In this document: positions 8,260-18,226 of the stretch, one piece after another
How the letters are laid out: each line of letters starts with the position of its first letter
How positions within the stretch are numbered: the stretch's first letter is position 1
Made by a program: the position numbers and the translations under genes
Assembly: GCA_944380285.1 (NCBI GenBank)
Contig: CALWGZ010000007.1
Location: forward strand, 52,613 to 116,612
Direction: 5' to 3'
Length of the DNA stretch: 64,000 nt
Source of the DNA: an uncultured Christensenellaceae bacterium
Lineage (GTDB): Bacteria > Bacillota > Clostridia > Christensenellales > UBA3700
The notes under the pieces: generated by a model
Databases searched by the model: none
What the model was told of the DNA's origin: nothing
The model's input: only the letters and a program-made list of their open reading frames with translations

Positions 8260-9213
8260 TTATTCGTCTTTGTTGCGCAGGTCGAATCCCAGATCTCTGA
8301 TCTTCTTGATGACCTCGTCGAGGGACTTCTTGCCGAGGTTACGCACCTTGAGCATCTCCTCTTCGGTCTTCTTGGTCAGATCCTGCACCGTGTGTATTCC
8401 CGCTCTCTTCAAGCAGTTGTAGGAACGGACGGAAAGGTCCAGATCCTCAATGCTCATCTCGAGCTTCTTGTGAGCTTTCTCGTCATCCTGGCTGATCAGG
8501 ATCTCTCTGTCCTTCATCGTGTCGACGAGGTTGACGAACAGCGAGATGTGATCTTCGAGGATCTTTGCCGCGAGCGAGATCACCTCGCGCGGCGTGCAAG
8601 TGCCGTTGGTCGACACGTTGACGGTCAGCTTGTCGTAGTTGATGTTCTGTCCGAGCCTGGTGCTCTCGACCGTGTAGCTCGCGCTCTCCACCGGAGTGAA
8701 GATGGAATCGATCGGGATGTAGCCGATGGGCTGAGTCTCATCCTTGTTCGCGGCAGCCGGAACATAGCCTCTGCCGTTGCCGATGGTGATGTCCATGTTG
8801 AGGACCGCGCCTTCGTCAAGCGTGCAGATGTACATGTCGGGGTTGAGGATCTCGATCTCCGAGCTGTGCTCGATGTCCGCGGCGGTGACGACGCCCGCGG
8901 TGCTCTTGCGCAGCTTGGCGACCTGTCTGAACTCCGCGGAATCGCTGTGAGCCTTGACCGCAAGCCCTTTGATGTTGAGGATGATCTCGGTCACATCCTC
9001 CTTGACGCCGGGGATGGAACTGAACTCATGCCTTACGCCTTCGATCTTGATGCTGACGGGAGCCGCACCGGGCAGCGCGCTGAGCAATATCCTGCGGAGC
9101 GCATTGCCGATGGTCGTGCCGAACCCGCGTTCGAGCGGCTCGACGACGAACTTCATCTCTCTGCCGTCGACTACGTCCACGCACTCGATCTTCGGCTTCT
9201 GAATCTCTATCAT
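8260..9213 (-). CDS. rpoA: RNA polymerase alpha subunit
   Basis: The 317-residue product is of the usual length. The N-terminal dimerisation domain includes [17 protein letters not shown], and the C-terminal helix-hairpin-helix domain (about residues 250-310) includes [10 protein letters not shown] and [10 protein letters not shown], which in known RNA polymerases contact UP elements and activators. It lies between rpsD and rplQ, the normal alpha-operon position. Confidence 0.98.
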   Translation of the reverse strand: MIEIQKPKIECVDVVDGREMKFVVEPLERGFGTTIGNALRRILLSALPGAAPVSIKIEGVRHEFSSIPGVKEDVTEIILNIKGLAVKAHSDSAEFRQVAKLRKSTAGVVTAADIEHSSEIEILNPDMYICTLDEGAVLNMDITIGNGRGYVPAAANKDETQPIGYIPIDSIFTPVESASYTVESTRLGQNINYDKLTVNVSTNGTCTPREVISLAAKILEDHISLFVNLVDTMKDREILISQDDEKAHKKLEMSIEDLDLSVRSYNCLKRAGIHTVQDLTKKTEEEMLKVRNLGKKSLDEVIKKIRDLGFDLRNKDE

Positions 9214-9239
9214 TATCTACCTCCTGAACGACCGTGCCG

Positions 9240-9839
9240 TTACTTGGAATACAACTCGACGATGAGGTGCTCTGCGATGCTCGGATCGATGTCCTCTCTC
9301 GTCGGCAGCTCGACGACCTTGCCGGTCAGCGTCTCATTGTCGAACTCGAGCCACTTGGGGAGACCGAGCGACTTGCCGGCTTTGAGGTCTTCGAACACTT
9401 TCTTGTCCTTTTTGTTTTCCTTGACGGCGATGACGTCGCCCTTCTTCACAAGGTAGGAGGGGATGTTGACGCGCTTGCCGTTGACGGTGATCAAGCCGTG
9501 GTTGACGAGCTGTCTCGCCTGACCTCTGGTCTTGCCGATCGTCATGCGGAACACGACGTTGTCAAGCCTGCTCTCGAGCATGACGAGCATGTTCTCGCCG
9601 GTGACGCCGCGCTGTCTGGAAGCCTTCTCGTAGTAGCTTCTGAACTGCTTCTCCAAAACTCCGTAGATGAATTTGACCTTTTGCTTCTCTTTGAGCTGCA
9701 TCGAGTAGTCGCTCGCCTTCTTGCGCGACACTTTGGCTTCCTTGGTGAACCTGACGGACGTCTTGTTCTGTCCGAGCTCGGCGGAGGAAATGCCCAAAGC
9801 CCTGCATCTCTTGAGTACGGGTCCTCTGTATCTTGCCAT
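9240..9839 (-). CDS. rpsD: 30S ribosomal protein S4
   Basis: The 199-residue product begins MARYRGPVLKRCRALGI and carries the S4 RNA-binding domain (about residues 88-150; RLDNVVFRMTIGKTRGQARQ). It nucleates assembly of the 16S 5' domain. In Firmicutes S4 often regulates its own synthesis; here rpsD is inside the alpha operon between rpsK and rpoA rather than standing alone as in Bacillus. Confidence 0.97.
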   Translation of the reverse strand: MARYRGPVLKRCRALGISSAELGQNKTSVRFTKEAKVSRKKASDYSMQLKEKQKVKFIYGVLEKQFRSYYEKASRQRGVTGENMLVMLESRLDNVVFRMTIGKTRGQARQLVNHGLITVNGKRVNIPSYLVKKGDVIAVKENKKDKKVFEDLKAGKSLGLPKWLEFDNETLTGKVVELPTREDIDPSIAEHLIVELYSK

Positions 9840-9853
9840 ATATTACCTCCCGA

Positions 9854-10252
9854 TCAAAGCCTTCTGCGCTTGGGCGGACGGCATCCGTTGTGGGGGATGG
9901 GGGACACGTCTTTGATGAGCGTGACCTTGAGTCCCACTGCCTCGAGCGCTCTGATCGCGGACTCGCGTCCCGCGCCGGGGCCTTTGACATAGACTTCCAC
10001 AGTCCTCAGACCGCTGTCGTAGGCGACCTTCGCCGCGTCCTCGGACACGAGCTGAGCCGCAAACGCGGTGGACTTTTTGGAACCTCTCAATTTGAGCTTG
10101 CCGCTGCTGGACCAGCTGATAGCGTTGCCCTGCAAGTCGGTGATCGTAACGATCGTGTTGTTGAAGGAAGCGTGGATATGCGCCGCTCCGTTCTCGACAC
10201 GACGCTTGTTGACATTGCGCTTCTTTGTCGTAACGTTTTTCTTGACTGCCAT
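9854..10252 (-). CDS. rpsK: 30S ribosomal protein S11
   Basis: The 132-residue product has the S11 signatures [13 protein letters not shown] and the C-terminal [13 protein letters not shown]. It contacts 16S rRNA in the platform near the E site. It is 12 bases after rpsM and 14 bases before rpsD, within the alpha operon. Confidence 0.97.
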   Translation of the reverse strand: MAVKKNVTTKKRNVNKRRVENGAAHIHASFNNTIVTITDLQGNAISWSSSGKLKLRGSKKSTAFAAQLVSEDAAKVAYDSGLRTVEVYVKGPGAGRESAIRALEAVGLKVTLIKDVSPIPHNGCRPPKRRRL

Positions 10253-10264
10253 AACCTATGCTCC

Positions 10265-10633
10265 TTACTTCTTTTTGCGGCTGACCGTCTTCTTCGGTCC
10301 CTTTCTGGTGCGAGCGTTCTGCTTGGTGTTCTGTCCTCTGACGGGCAGTCCCTTGCGGTGTCTGATGCCTCTGTAGCATCCGATCTCGGTCAATCTCTTG
10401 ATGTTGAGCTTGACCTCTCTCTTGAGATCGCCTTCGACGCTCAGGTTGTGGTCGATGTACTCACGGATCTTGCCTACCTGGTCTTCCGTAAGATCTCTGA
10501 CGCGGGTGTCCGGATCGATACCGGTCGCCTCAAGGATCTTGTTGGAAGTGACCCTGCCTATACCATAGATATAGGTGAGACCGATCTCCACTCTCTTTTC
10601 GCGCGGTAAATCCACGCCGGCAATACGAGCCAT
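10265..10633 (-). CDS. rpsM: 30S ribosomal protein S13
   Basis: The 122-residue product begins [19 protein letters not shown] and has the C-terminal [11 protein letters not shown] segment and basic tail that reach the P-site tRNA. It follows a 164-base gap that contains its own promoter and a hairpin leader, so the alpha operon can be transcribed independently of the upstream cluster. Confidence 0.97.
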   Translation of the reverse strand: MARIAGVDLPREKRVEIGLTYIYGIGRVTSNKILEATGIDPDTRVRDLTEDQVGKIREYIDHNLSVEGDLKREVKLNIKRLTEIGCYRGIRHRKGLPVRGQNTKQNARTRKGPKKTVSRKKK

Positions 10634-10669
10634 TGATATACCTCCGATGTTTTTTATTAGACGATCCGG

Positions 10670-10710
10670 GAAAACAGACTGCCCGTAGTAGGTAGAATGA
10701 GGCCGTCTGT
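10670..10710 (-). promoter_or_regulatory. Hairpin in the rpsM leader
   Basis: In the leader RNA, ACAGAC pairs with GTCTGT and is extended inward by GCC/GGC with one mismatch; T residues follow. It could be an attenuator or part of an S4- or S13-binding leader. No known leader motif could be confirmed by eye. Confidence 0.45.
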
Positions 10711-10750
10711 CCAGCCGCTCCCTCTCGTGTAATAGACTTTTAGCTTGTGC

Positions 10751-10779
10751 ATTATATCACATTTGCGACATAATGGCAA
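10751..10779 (-). promoter_or_regulatory. Internal promoter before rpsM
   Basis: TTGCCA (10774-10779) and a perfect TATAAT (10751-10756) are separated by 17 bases on the minus strand, between rpmJ and rpsM. It gives a leader of about 110 bases. Confidence 0.75.
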
Positions 10780-10797
10780 CAAAATGAGAGCTGTTTT

Positions 10798-10914
10798 TCA
10801 GCCCTGTCTCTGCTTGTGCTTTTTGTACTTGGAGCAGATGACCATCACTTTGCCGTCTCTCTTGATCACCCTGCACTTGTCGCAGATAGGTTTTACAGAA
10901 GGTCTGACTTTCAT
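10798..10914 (-). CDS. rpmJ: 50S ribosomal protein L36, zinc-binding type
   Basis: This 38-residue gene is at the expected place between infA and rpsM. The product begins [14 protein letters not shown] and ends HKQRQG. Cys11, Cys14, Cys27 and a His near residue 33 form the usual zinc site, so this is the zinc-containing paralogue. A GGAGG lies upstream of the ATG. Confidence 0.95.
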   Translation of the reverse strand: MKVRPSVKPICDKCRVIKRDGKVMVICSKYKKHKQRQG

Positions 10915-10935
10915 TTTTGTTCCTCCGAGTTGTTA

Positions 10936-11157
10936 TCAATTCTTGTTGCGCCACACGATCCTGCCCTTGGTAAGATCGTACGGGCTGATCTCGACCCTCA
11001 CGGTGTCCCCTTCGAGGATCTTTATGTAGTTCTTGCGAAGTTTGCCGGACAGATAGGCAATGATCTCGTGACCGTTGGTCAACCTTATCCGGAACCTGGT
11101 GTTGGGGAGCACTTCTATCACCGCTCCCTCAGCTTCGATCAAGTCTTCCTTTGACAT
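10936..11157 (-). CDS. infA: Translation initiation factor IF-1
   Basis: The 73-residue product has the OB-fold sequence of IF-1 ([38 protein letters not shown]). It binds the A site of the 30S subunit during initiation. Its ATG overlaps the stop codon of the preceding KOW gene by one base (TAATG), which implies translational coupling. Confidence 0.98.
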   Translation of the reverse strand: MSKEDLIEAEGAVIEVLPNTRFRIRLTNGHEIIAYLSGKLRKNYIKILEGDTVRVEISPYDLTKGRIVWRNKN

Positions 11158-11420
11158 TACTCCTCCGATGAGCTGTATTGTCGGAGCGCGGCGGCTATCG
11201 CCTTGTCATCCGCTCCGATGTCCGCCCCTGCCTTTGCGACAAAGACGAGATGCTTGCGTCTCTTGACCTTGGGGTCGTCCGTCTTGCGGTACCTGCCGTC
11301 GCAGACCAGCACGAAATCTTCGCCCGTCTCCGCAACGACCAAATAGTACCTGCCCGCGTCGTGCCCCGCCCTCGATACGGCGACGTCGCCGACCTCGAGC
11401 CTCTGGTTGGACTTCTTCAT
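11157..11420 (-). CDS. KOW-domain RNA-binding protein
   Basis: The 87-residue product has a KOW-like N-terminus ([20 protein letters not shown]) and a basic [10 protein letters not shown] segment, resembling the small L14e-like proteins found between map and infA in many Firmicutes. It probably binds RNA in ribosome assembly or translation; the exact role is unknown. The start overlaps the map stop codon by four bases (ATGA). Confidence 0.85.
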   Translation of the reverse strand: MKKSNQRLEVGDVAVSRAGHDAGRYYLVVAETGEDFVLVCDGRYRKTDDPKVKRRKHLVFVAKAGADIGADDKAIAAALRQYSSSEE

Positions 11421-12163
11421 AGCGAGAGTATCTCCACGCCGTCTTCGGTGATCGCGACCGTGTTCTCGTAATGAGCCGACGGTCTGCCGTCCGCGGTCAC
11501 GACCGTCCAGCCGTTGTCCCGCATGTATACCTGATAGGTCCCGGCGTTGACCATCGGTTCGATCGCGATGGTCATGCCCGCTTTGAGCCTGAGCCCGTGA
11601 CCCGGTTTGCCGAAATTGAGCACCTCGGGATCTTCGTGCATGTCGGTGCCGATGCCGTGTCCGCACAGCGCCCTCACCACCGAAAAGCCGTTTGCCTCGA
11701 CATAGCTCTGTATCGCATGTCCGAGATCGCCCAGCCTGACGCCCGCTTTGAGCACCTTGACGCCCTCGAAAAAGCTCTGCTTGGTCACGTCGATCAAGCG
11801 TCTCTTCTCGGCGCTTATCTCGCCTATCGCAAACGTGCGCGCCGCATCTCCGTTGTAGCCCTTGTAGATGCTGCCCACGTCCACGCTGACGATCTGCCCC
11901 TCTTCGATGCGCCTCTCCGCGTCCGGGATGCCGTGCACGACCTCTTCGTCGATCGACACGCACGCCGACGCCGGATAGCCCTCGTAGCCGAGGAAGGAAG
12001 GCGTCGCGCCGCATTTGGTGATGTAGTCGTGTACGATCCTGTCCACCTGCGCGGTCGTCATGCCCGCCTTGATCTTTTCTTCCACCGCGAGAAGGGTGTC
12101 GCGAACGATTTGGTTCGCCTTGCGCATCAGCGCGATCTCTTCGGCGGTCTTGATCGTGACCAT
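11417..12163 (-). CDS. map: Methionine aminopeptidase, type I
   Basis: The 248-residue product removes the initiator methionine from nascent proteins. Metal ligands typical of the pita-bread fold are visible in SVDVGSIYKGYNGDAART, GHGIGTDMHEDP and IAIEPMV. The start was chosen at MVTIKTAEEIALM, whose ATG overlaps the adk stop (ATGA). It lies in the normal secY-adk-map-infA order. Confidence 0.96.
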   Translation of the reverse strand: MVTIKTAEEIALMRKANQIVRDTLLAVEEKIKAGMTTAQVDRIVHDYITKCGATPSFLGYEGYPASACVSIDEEVVHGIPDAERRIEEGQIVSVDVGSIYKGYNGDAARTFAIGEISAEKRRLIDVTKQSFFEGVKVLKAGVRLGDLGHAIQSYVEANGFSVVRALCGHGIGTDMHEDPEVLNFGKPGHGLRLKAGMTIAIEPMVNAGTYQVYMRDNGWTVVTADGRPSAHYENTVAITEDGVEILSL

Positions 12164-12780
12164 CAGTCGAGCACCTTCTCGATCGAGGCGAACACCTCGT
12201 CCACGCTCTTCATCCCGTCGACCGACCTCAGCACGCCCTTGGCGGCGTAGTAGTCGATGAGCGGAGCGGTCTGGGCGAAGTAGACCTCGAGCCTCGCGGC
12301 GACCGTCTCTTCTTTGTCGTCGTCGCGCTGATAGAGCGCGCCGCCGCACTTGTCGCAGACCTGTGAAGGATGAGTCGAGATGTGATAGCTCTCGCCGCAC
12401 GCGCACATGCGCCTGCCTGCGATGCGCCCCACTACCTCGTCCGCGTCGACCTCGATGTCGATCGCGTGAGTCACCGTCGCGAATTTGTCCAAAGCCTCGG
12501 CTTGGACGACCGTCCTCGGGAAGCCGTCGAGCAAGAATCCCTCCTTGCAGTCGGGCTGAGAAAGACGATCCTTTACGATCGCGACGACGACCTCGTCCGG
12601 CACCAGCTTGCCCGCGTCGATGTAGCTCTTCGCGAGTTTGCCAAGCTCCGTGCCGCCCTTTATGTTCGCCCGCAGGATGTCTCCCGTAGAGATGTGCGGG
12701 AGAGCATACCTGCTTGCTATCAATTTTGCCTGTGTGCCCTTGCCTGCGCCGGGCGCACCCAATAAAACTATCCCTTTCAT
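12163..12780 (-). CDS. adk: Adenylate kinase
   Basis: The 205-residue product begins with the P-loop GAPGAGKGTQAK and catalyses ATP + AMP to 2 ADP. The LID region contains CAC...CDKCG cysteines (about residues 120-145), so the LID is probably zinc-stabilised as in other Gram-positive enzymes. It is four bases after secY and overlaps map. Confidence 0.97.
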   Translation of the reverse strand: MKGIVLLGAPGAGKGTQAKLIASRYALPHISTGDILRANIKGGTELGKLAKSYIDAGKLVPDEVVVAIVKDRLSQPDCKEGFLLDGFPRTVVQAEALDKFATVTHAIDIEVDADEVVGRIAGRRMCACGESYHISTHPSQVCDKCGGALYQRDDDKEETVAARLEVYFAQTAPLIDYYAAKGVLRSVDGMKSVDEVFASIEKVLD

Positions 12781-12784
12781 CGCC

Positions 12785-14080
12785 TTATTTGAGGAAGCCT
12801 TTGTAGTGCCTCATCATGATCTGCGATTCGAGCTGCTTGTCGAGTTCGAGCGCGACAGAGACGATGATCAGCATACCCGTGGCGCTGAACGCGTTGGTCA
12901 TGCCTATCGGACTTCCGAGCAAGTTGAACAGGAACGTCGGTACGATCGCGACGATCGACAGGAACAGCGCGCCGAACAAAGTGATCCTGTGGTTGATCTT
13001 GGCGAGATACTCGCTGGTCGGCTTGCCGCTCCTCACACCCTGGATAACGCCGCCGTATTGCTGCAGGTTGCGCGCAACGTCGACCGGGTTGAACTGTATC
13101 TGCGCATAGAAGTATGCGAAGAAGATGATCAGCAGGAACATCACGATGTAGTACACCGGTGTGCCGGGTCCGAGATATTGCAGATAGAACGTCACGACGC
13201 CGTTGTCCTGCGGTACGAAGGACAATATCATCTGCGGGAACACCATGAACGCCGAAGCGAAGATGATGGGCATGACGCCGCTGCCGTTGACCTTCATCGG
13301 GATGTAGGTCGACTGTCCGCCGTACATCTTGTTGCCCTTGACCTGCTTTGCGTAGTTGACCTTGATGCGGCGCTCCGCCCCGTCGATGAACACGATGAAG
13401 AGGAAGAGGACCACAACGACGAGCAGATAGCCGAGGATGTACCAAATGTTGTTGGGCTCCTGTCCGAGCGTCGAGAACGCGCCGATCAGAGAGGTCGCAA
13501 ACGACGAGACGATACCGATGAAGATGATCATCGAAGAGCCGTTGCCGATGCCCTTCTCCGTGATGCGCTCCGAAAGCCACATGACGAGAGTGGAACCTGC
13601 GGTCATGAGCACGATGATGATCGCGCCGCTGACGGCTTCGCTGCCGAGCGTGGGCTCGATAGCGCCCGAGTTGTGATAGGTCACGACGATGCCGATGCCC
13701 TGCACGATGCCGAGCAAAATGGCGACGTATCTGGTGATCTGGGTCACCTTCGCCCTGCCCTCTTCGCCCTCCTTGGAGAGCCTTTCGAGCGGGGGTATGA
13801 TCAATGTCAACAACTGCATGATGATGAAGCTGTTGATGAACGGCAGTATGCCGAGTGCAAACAACGTACCGTTTCCGAGAGAGCCGCCCGTCACCACGTT
13901 GATGACTTGGAGCAGCGTGTTGCCTCCGTCGCCGTTGATCGCCGCGGAGACCGCCGCGAAATCAAGACCGGGGACGGGGATGTAGCAGCCTATCCTGTAC
14001 ACCAGCAAGATCGCAAGCGTAAAGAATATTTTGTTGCGGATGCTTTTGTCTCCGAAAGCGTTTTTGATTGTTTGCCACAT
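12785..14080 (-). CDS. secY: Protein translocase subunit SecY
   Basis: The 431-residue product is the main channel subunit of SecYEG. It begins MWQTIKNAFGDKSIRNKI and has about ten membrane helices, including the plug region after PVPGLDF and cytosolic loops with FIDGAERRIKVNYAKQ and RNLQQYGGVIQGVR. It follows rplO, as in the usual spc operon. Confidence 0.98.
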   Translation of the reverse strand: MWQTIKNAFGDKSIRNKIFFTLAILLVYRIGCYIPVPGLDFAAVSAAINGDGGNTLLQVINVVTGGSLGNGTLFALGILPFINSFIIMQLLTLIIPPLERLSKEGEEGRAKVTQITRYVAILLGIVQGIGIVVTYHNSGAIEPTLGSEAVSGAIIIVLMTAGSTLVMWLSERITEKGIGNGSSMIIFIGIVSSFATSLIGAFSTLGQEPNNIWYILGYLLVVVVLFLFIVFIDGAERRIKVNYAKQVKGNKMYGGQSTYIPMKVNGSGVMPIIFASAFMVFPQMILSFVPQDNGVVTFYLQYLGPGTPVYYIVMFLLIIFFAYFYAQIQFNPVDVARNLQQYGGVIQGVRSGKPTSEYLAKINHRITLFGALFLSIVAIVPTFLFNLLGSPIGMTNAFSATGMLIIVSVALELDKQLESQIMMRHYKGFLK

Positions 14081-14082
14081 GA

Positions 14083-14526
14083 TCAGATCTCCTCTGCGCT
14101 GCCGCCCGCTTTGACGATGGCGTCCTTAGCCGATTGAGAGAACTTGGCGGCCTTGACGGTGAGCTTTTTGGTCAGCTGACCGCCGCCGAGCACCTTGACG
14201 CCGTAATGCTCGACCTTGGCGAGGATCCCCGCCGCCTCGAGCGCCGCAGCGTCCACCACCGTACCTTCGGCGAACACTTCGAGCTGTCCGACGTTGACGA
14301 TGGAATATTCCTTTTTGAACACGTTGTTGAAGCCTCTTTTGGGGATGCGTCTGGTCAAGGGCATCTGTCCGCCTTCGAAGCCCGGCCTCACGCCGCCTCC
14401 GCTGCGCGCCCATTGTCCCTTGTGGCCCTTGCCCGACGTCTTGCCGATGCCGGACCCGATGCCTCTGCCGACCCTTCTGGCCTCTTTCTTCGCCCCGACT
14501 GCCGGAGCCATGTTGTGAAGTTTCAT
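14083..14526 (-). CDS. rplO: 50S ribosomal protein L15
   Basis: The 147-residue product has the Gly/Arg-rich start [18 protein letters not shown] and the [18 protein letters not shown] and [11 protein letters not shown] segments that penetrate the 23S core. Spacing to rpmD is 11 bases and to secY two bases. Confidence 0.97.
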   Translation of the reverse strand: MKLHNMAPAVGAKKEARRVGRGIGSGIGKTSGKGHKGQWARSGGGVRPGFEGGQMPLTRRIPKRGFNNVFKKEYSIVNVGQLEVFAEGTVVDAAALEAAGILAKVEHYGVKVLGGGQLTKKLTVKAAKFSQSAKDAIVKAGGSAEEI

Positions 14527-14537
14527 AGCCTAACTCC

Positions 14538-14720
14538 TTATGCCTCTTCGACCTTCACGAGGTGAGCGACGATGTTGATCATGCCCTTCGTGCAGGCGTT
14601 GTCGGCGAGCACTTTGCTGCTGCCTACCTTCTTGAGTCCCAGAGCCTCGACGGTCGCCTTTTGCTTTGCGGTGCATCCGATCGTGCTCTTGACGAGGGTA
14701 ACTTTGATCTGCTTGTCCAT
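14538..14720 (-). CDS. rpmD: 50S ribosomal protein L30
   Basis: The 60-residue product has the L30 pattern KVTLVKSTIGCTAKQKATVE and LGLKKVGSSKVL. It is a small globular protein of the large subunit, ten bases after rpsE. Confidence 0.96.
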   Translation of the reverse strand: MDKQIKVTLVKSTIGCTAKQKATVEALGLKKVGSSKVLADNACTKGMINIVAHLVKVEEA

Positions 14721-14730
14721 GATGTCCTCC

Positions 14731-15246
14731 TCAGCCCAAGATCTCTTCGACGGTCTTGCCGCGAAGCGCAGCGACTTGCTCGACTGTCCTCAATTGCTTG
14801 AGCGCGTCGATCGTCGCCTTGACGCAGTTGATCGGGTTGTTGGTGCCGATCGACTTGGTGCGGATGTCCTTGATGCCTACGACCTCGAGGACCGCTCTGA
14901 CGGGTCCGCCCGCGATGACGCCGGTACCTTCTTCGGCGGGCATCATGATGACCTTGCCCTTGCCGAACACGCCGATGACCTCGTGAGGAATGGTCGTGCC
15001 GACGGTCGAGATGGAGATCATGTTGCGCTTCGCGATCGCGGTAGCCTTCTTGATCGCCTCGGAAACTTCAGCAGCCTTGCCCATGCCGAGCCCGAGCCTG
15101 CCCTGTCCGTCACCGGCGACGATCAATGCGGAAAACCTCATCGTCTTGCCGCCCTTGACGACCTTGGTGACACGGTTGATGGCGATCAGCTTGCTGTTGA
15201 TGTCGTCCTTCTCGCCTTGCTGGAATCTGTTTTCTCTTCTAGCCAT
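14731..15246 (-). CDS. rpsE: 30S ribosomal protein S5
   Basis: The 171-residue product has the dsRBD-like N-domain ([20 protein letters not shown]) and the C-domain segment [20 protein letters not shown]5 affects decoding accuracy with S4. It lies between rplR and rpmD. Confidence 0.97.
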   Translation of the reverse strand: MARRENRFQQGEKDDINSKLIAINRVTKVVKGGKTMRFSALIVAGDGQGRLGLGMGKAAEVSEAIKKATAIAKRNMISISTVGTTIPHEVIGVFGKGKVIMMPAEEGTGVIAGGPVRAVLEVVGIKDIRTKSIGTNNPINCVKATIDALKQLRTVEQVAALRGKTVEEILG

Positions 15247-15261
15247 TGGTCATTCCTCCGA

Positions 15262-15630
15262 TTAAAACTTCAAGCCGGCTTCTCTCGCGCCGTCCGCGAC
15301 GCTCTTCACGCGTCCCGTGTAGAGGTATCCGCCTCTGTCGAACACCACCTCGGTGATGCCCGCCGCGAGCGCCTTCTCCGCAGCCGTCTTGCCGACGATC
15401 GCGGCAGCTTCGGTCTTGGTCTTGCCCTTGATCTGATCCGCAAGCGCCTTGTCCAACGTCGAGCACGCCGCAAGGGTGTGTCCCTTGACGTCGTCGATGA
15501 TCTGTACGGAGATGTTGTTGGTGCTCCTGTACACGTTGAAACGCGGCCTCTCGGCGGTGCCGGAGATCTTGTTGCGAAGCCTCTGGTGCCTCTTCTGTCT
15601 GATTGCGTTCTTGTCTATCTTGTTGATCAT
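15262..15630 (-). CDS. rplR: 50S ribosomal protein L18
   Basis: The 122-residue product has the basic start and the [20 protein letters not shown] segment of L18, which binds 5S rRNA. The C-terminal [19 protein letters not shown] is also typical. It is ten bases after rplF. Confidence 0.97.
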   Translation of the reverse strand: MINKIDKNAIRQKRHQRLRNKISGTAERPRFNVYRSTNNISVQIIDDVKGHTLAACSTLDKALADQIKGKTKTEAAAIVGKTAAEKALAAGITEVVFDRGGYLYTGRVKSVADGAREAGLKF

Positions 15631-15640
15631 AGCTCACTCC

Positions 15641-16183
15641 TTATTTGGTACCCTTCTTGCCTTCCTTGCGGACGACCACTTCGTCCTTGTAGCGGATACC
15701 GTAGACGTGATAGGGGTCGGGCTTCCTCAGCGACCTGATGTTCGCGGCGATCTGACCGACGAGCTCGTTGTCGATACCCTTGACGATGATGTCCTTTTCG
15801 CCCTCGACATCAAAGGTGATGCCGGGAACTTCGTTGACCTCGATGTTGTGCGAGTATCCGATGTTGAGCACGATCTTGCCTCCTTGCTTGACCACCCTGT
15901 AACCGACGCCGTTGATCGTGAGCGCCTTTTGGTATCCCTTGGTCACGCCCTCGACCATGTTGCCGATCAGCTTGCGGTAAAGCCCGTGCATGGACTTGAC
16001 TTCCTTCTCCTCGCTGCTGCGGGTGCAGTGGAGCACGCCGCCGTCGATGCTGACGGAGATGCACTTGTCGACCGCCCTTTGCAATGTCCCCTTGGGTCCT
16101 TTGACCGTCACGACATTCTCGGGGCTGACCGAAATTTCGACGCCCGCGGGGATGACGAGAGGCATTCTTCCTATTCTTGACAT
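15641..16183 (-). CDS. rplF: 50S ribosomal protein L6
   Basis: The 180-residue product begins MSRIGRMPLVIPAGVEI and ends with the conserved GIRYKDEVVVRKEGKKG region. It has the two repeated L6 domains and lies at the factor-binding side of the large subunit. Confidence 0.98.
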   Translation of the reverse strand: MSRIGRMPLVIPAGVEISVSPENVVTVKGPKGTLQRAVDKCISVSIDGGVLHCTRSSEEKEVKSMHGLYRKLIGNMVEGVTKGYQKALTINGVGYRVVKQGGKIVLNIGYSHNIEVNEVPGITFDVEGEKDIIVKGIDNELVGQIAANIRSLRKPDPYHVYGIRYKDEVVVRKEGKKGTK

Positions 16184-16193
16184 GTCGACCTCC

Positions 16194-16592
16194 TTACCAG
16201 ACGTACGCGAGCACTTCGCCGCCTACGTTCTCTTTGCGAGCCTGCTTGTCGGTCATGACGCCCTTGGAAGTGGACATGATCGCCACTCCGAGGCCGCCCA
16301 AAACCTTGGGGAGTTTGTCCGCCGGAGCGTAAACTCTCAAGCCGGGCTTGGATATTCTCTTGATGCCGGTAATTGCGCGCTCTTTCTTCGCACCGTACTT
16401 CAATGCGATCGTCATCGTCTTGAAGACGCCGTCTTCTTTGACTTCGACCGAGTTGATGTAGCCCTCTTCGACGAGAATGTCGGCGATCGACTTCTTCATC
16501 TTGGAGAAGGGAACTTCGACCGTCTCGTGTTTCGCGGTCAGTCCGTTGCGGATACGGGTGAGCATATCGGCGATGGGATCTGTGATGTTCAT
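16194..16592 (-). CDS. rpsH: 30S ribosomal protein S8
   Basis: The 132-residue product begins [17 protein letters not shown] and ends with [20 protein letters not shown]. In other bacteria S8 binds helix 21 of 16S rRNA and represses the spc operon. It is 15 bases after rpsN. Confidence 0.98.
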   Translation of the reverse strand: MNITDPIADMLTRIRNGLTAKHETVEVPFSKMKKSIADILVEEGYINSVEVKEDGVFKTMTIALKYGAKKERAITGIKRISKPGLRVYAPADKLPKVLGGLGVAIMSTSKGVMTDKQARKENVGGEVLAYVW

Positions 16593-16607
16593 ATCTCTAC
16601 CTCCAAA

Positions 16608-16793
16608 TTACCAGCTGGCCTTCTTGACCCCGGGGATCTCGCCCTTGTAGGCAAGGTTCCTGAAGCAGATCCTGCAAATGCCGTACTTCCTCAATACGGA
16701 GTGCGGTCTTCCGCAGATCTTGCATCTGGTATACGCCCTCGTGGAGTACTTGGGAGCCTTTTGCTGCTTGTTGATCATAGCTTTCTTTGCCAT
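16608..16793 (-). CDS. rpsN: 30S ribosomal protein S14, zinc-binding type Z
   Basis: The 61-residue product has CKICGRPH and CRICF, the four zinc-binding cysteines of the short type Z form. This is typical of Firmicutes. It lies between rplE and rpsH. Confidence 0.97.
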   Translation of the reverse strand: MAKKAMINKQQKAPKYSTRAYTRCKICGRPHSVLRKYGICRICFRNLAYKGEIPGVKKASW

Positions 16794-16805
16794 ATCTGTA
16801 ACTCC

Positions 16806-17360
16806 TTATTTCTCGAAAGGCATACCGAGCAACGCAAGCAGCTCTTTTGCCTCGGCATCAGTCTTCGCCGTGGTGACGAAGCAGATGTCAAATCCTCTGA
16901 TCTTCTCGATCTTGTCATAGGAGATCTCGGGGAAGATCAATTGCTCCTTGACGCCCATCGAGTAGTTGCCTCTGCCGTCGAACGAGTCGGCGGGGACGCC
17001 CTTGAAGTCCCTGACGCGCGGCAGCGCGACCGAGATCAACTTGTCCATGAAGTCGTACATCTTCGCACCGCGGAGCGTGACCTTGGCGCCGATGACCTGA
17101 CCCTCTCTGACCTTGAAGTTCGCGACGCTCTTCTTCGCCTTCGTGGCGACGGGCGCCTGCCCGGTGATCGCCTTGAGCTCCTCGGTCGCGAGCTGCATGC
17201 TCTTGCTGTTGTCCTTGATGTCTCCGAAGCCGGCGTTGACGACGATCTTGACGAGCTTGGGGACTTCGTTGACGTTCTTGTATCCGAATTTCTTGACGAG
17301 CGCGGGAACTGCCTCTTTCTTGTAGGTCTCCGCAACTCTGTAAACTCTCTCTTCTTTCAC
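16806..17360 (-). CDS. rplE: 50S ribosomal protein L5
   Basis: The 184-residue product has the L5 sequences [14 protein letters not shown] and [19 protein letters not shown], and binds 5S rRNA with L18. The start codon is GTG (17358-17360), preceded by GGAGG; no ATG is available near the expected N-terminus. Confidence 0.97.
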   Translation of the reverse strand: MKEERVYRVAETYKKEAVPALVKKFGYKNVNEVPKLVKIVVNAGFGDIKDNSKSMQLATEELKAITGQAPVATKAKKSVANFKVREGQVIGAKVTLRGAKMYDFMDKLISVALPRVRDFKGVPADSFDGRGNYSMGVKEQLIFPEISYDKIEKIRGFDICFVTTAKTDAEAKELLALLGMPFEK

Positions 17361-17375
17361 GTTGAGGTCCTCCGA

Positions 17376-17828
17376 TTACTTGCTCTCTTCGTCCGTCTTC
17401 TTCGCAGACTTCTTGGTCGCGGTCTTGGACTTCGTAGCTGTCTTTGCGGTCTTCTTCGCCGCGGTCTTAGCCTTGGCCTTGCTGACGTTGTCGAGGCTCG
17501 CGCCGCACTTCTTGCAGACGCGCTCCTTCTTCGCCTTGCCGTCCTCTCCGACCGTCACGCTGTGACCGACCTTGGTTGCCTTGCCGCAGGCGGGGCAAAC
17601 GATCATGACATTGGAGATGTCGATCGCCCTCTCCTTCTCGACGATGCCGCCCTTTTCGCGGCCGCTGCGGGGCTTGACGAAGTGCTTCTCGGTCTTGAGT
17701 CCCGCGCCGCTGACGACCACTCTCGCGCCGTCGTCCGACTTGATGACCTTGTCGACCTGTCCGCTCTTGCCTTTATCTTCTCCGGCGATCACGATGACCG
17801 CGTCGCCTTTCTTGATGCTGTAACTCAT
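17376..17828 (-). CDS. rplX: 50S ribosomal protein L24 with zinc ribbon and long basic tail
   Basis: The 150-residue product has the KOW N-domain (KGDAVIVIAGEDKGKSGQVD) and GLKTEKHFVKPR of L24. Residues about 75-110 carry CPAC and CKKC pairs, a zinc ribbon also seen in some other L24 proteins. After this a Lys/Ala/Thr-rich tail (KAKTAAKKTAKTATK and further) adds about 40 residues compared with the usual length near 105. The start was chosen at MSYSIKKGD, which has GGAGGACA upstream. Confidence 0.93.
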   Translation of the reverse strand: MSYSIKKGDAVIVIAGEDKGKSGQVDKVIKSDDGARVVVSGAGLKTEKHFVKPRSGREKGGIVEKERAIDISNVMIVCPACGKATKVGHSVTVGEDGKAKKERVCKKCGASLDNVSKAKAKTAAKKTAKTATKSKTATKKSAKKTDEESK

Positions 17829-17841
17829 TGTCCTGTCCTCC

Positions 17842-18210
17842 TCAAATGACCTCGGGCGCAAGGGAGATGATCTTCATGTAGTCCTTGTCGCGAAGCTCTC
17901 TTGCGATGGGTCCGAAGATACGGGTGCCTCTGGGCTGCTTCTGGTTGTCGATGATGACGGCGGCGTTGTCGTCGAACCTGATGTAGGAGCCGTCGTTCCT
18001 TCTGACGCCCTTGGTGGTCCTGACGATGACCGCCTTGACGACCTCGCCCTTCTTGACGGCGCCGCCGGGGATGGCGCTCTGCACCGCCGCGACGATGACG
18101 TCACCGATATTGCCGCTCCTGCGGAAAGAACCGCCGAGCACCCTGATGCATTTGATCTCTTTGGCGCCGGAGTTGTCCGCAACGTTGAGTCTTGTTTCGG
18201 GTTGTATCAT
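17842..18210 (-). CDS. rplN: 50S ribosomal protein L14
   Basis: The 122-residue product has [19 protein letters not shown] and [20 protein letters not shown], the L14 signatures. It contacts 16S rRNA across an intersubunit bridge. The gene lies between rpsQ and rplX. Confidence 0.98.
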   Translation of the reverse strand: MIQPETRLNVADNSGAKEIKCIRVLGGSFRRSGNIGDVIVAAVQSAIPGGAVKKGEVVKAVIVRTTKGVRRNDGSYIRFDDNAAVIIDNQKQPRGTRIFGPIARELRDKDYMKIISLAPEVI

Positions 18211-18226
18211 TTCGGTTCCTCCCGGC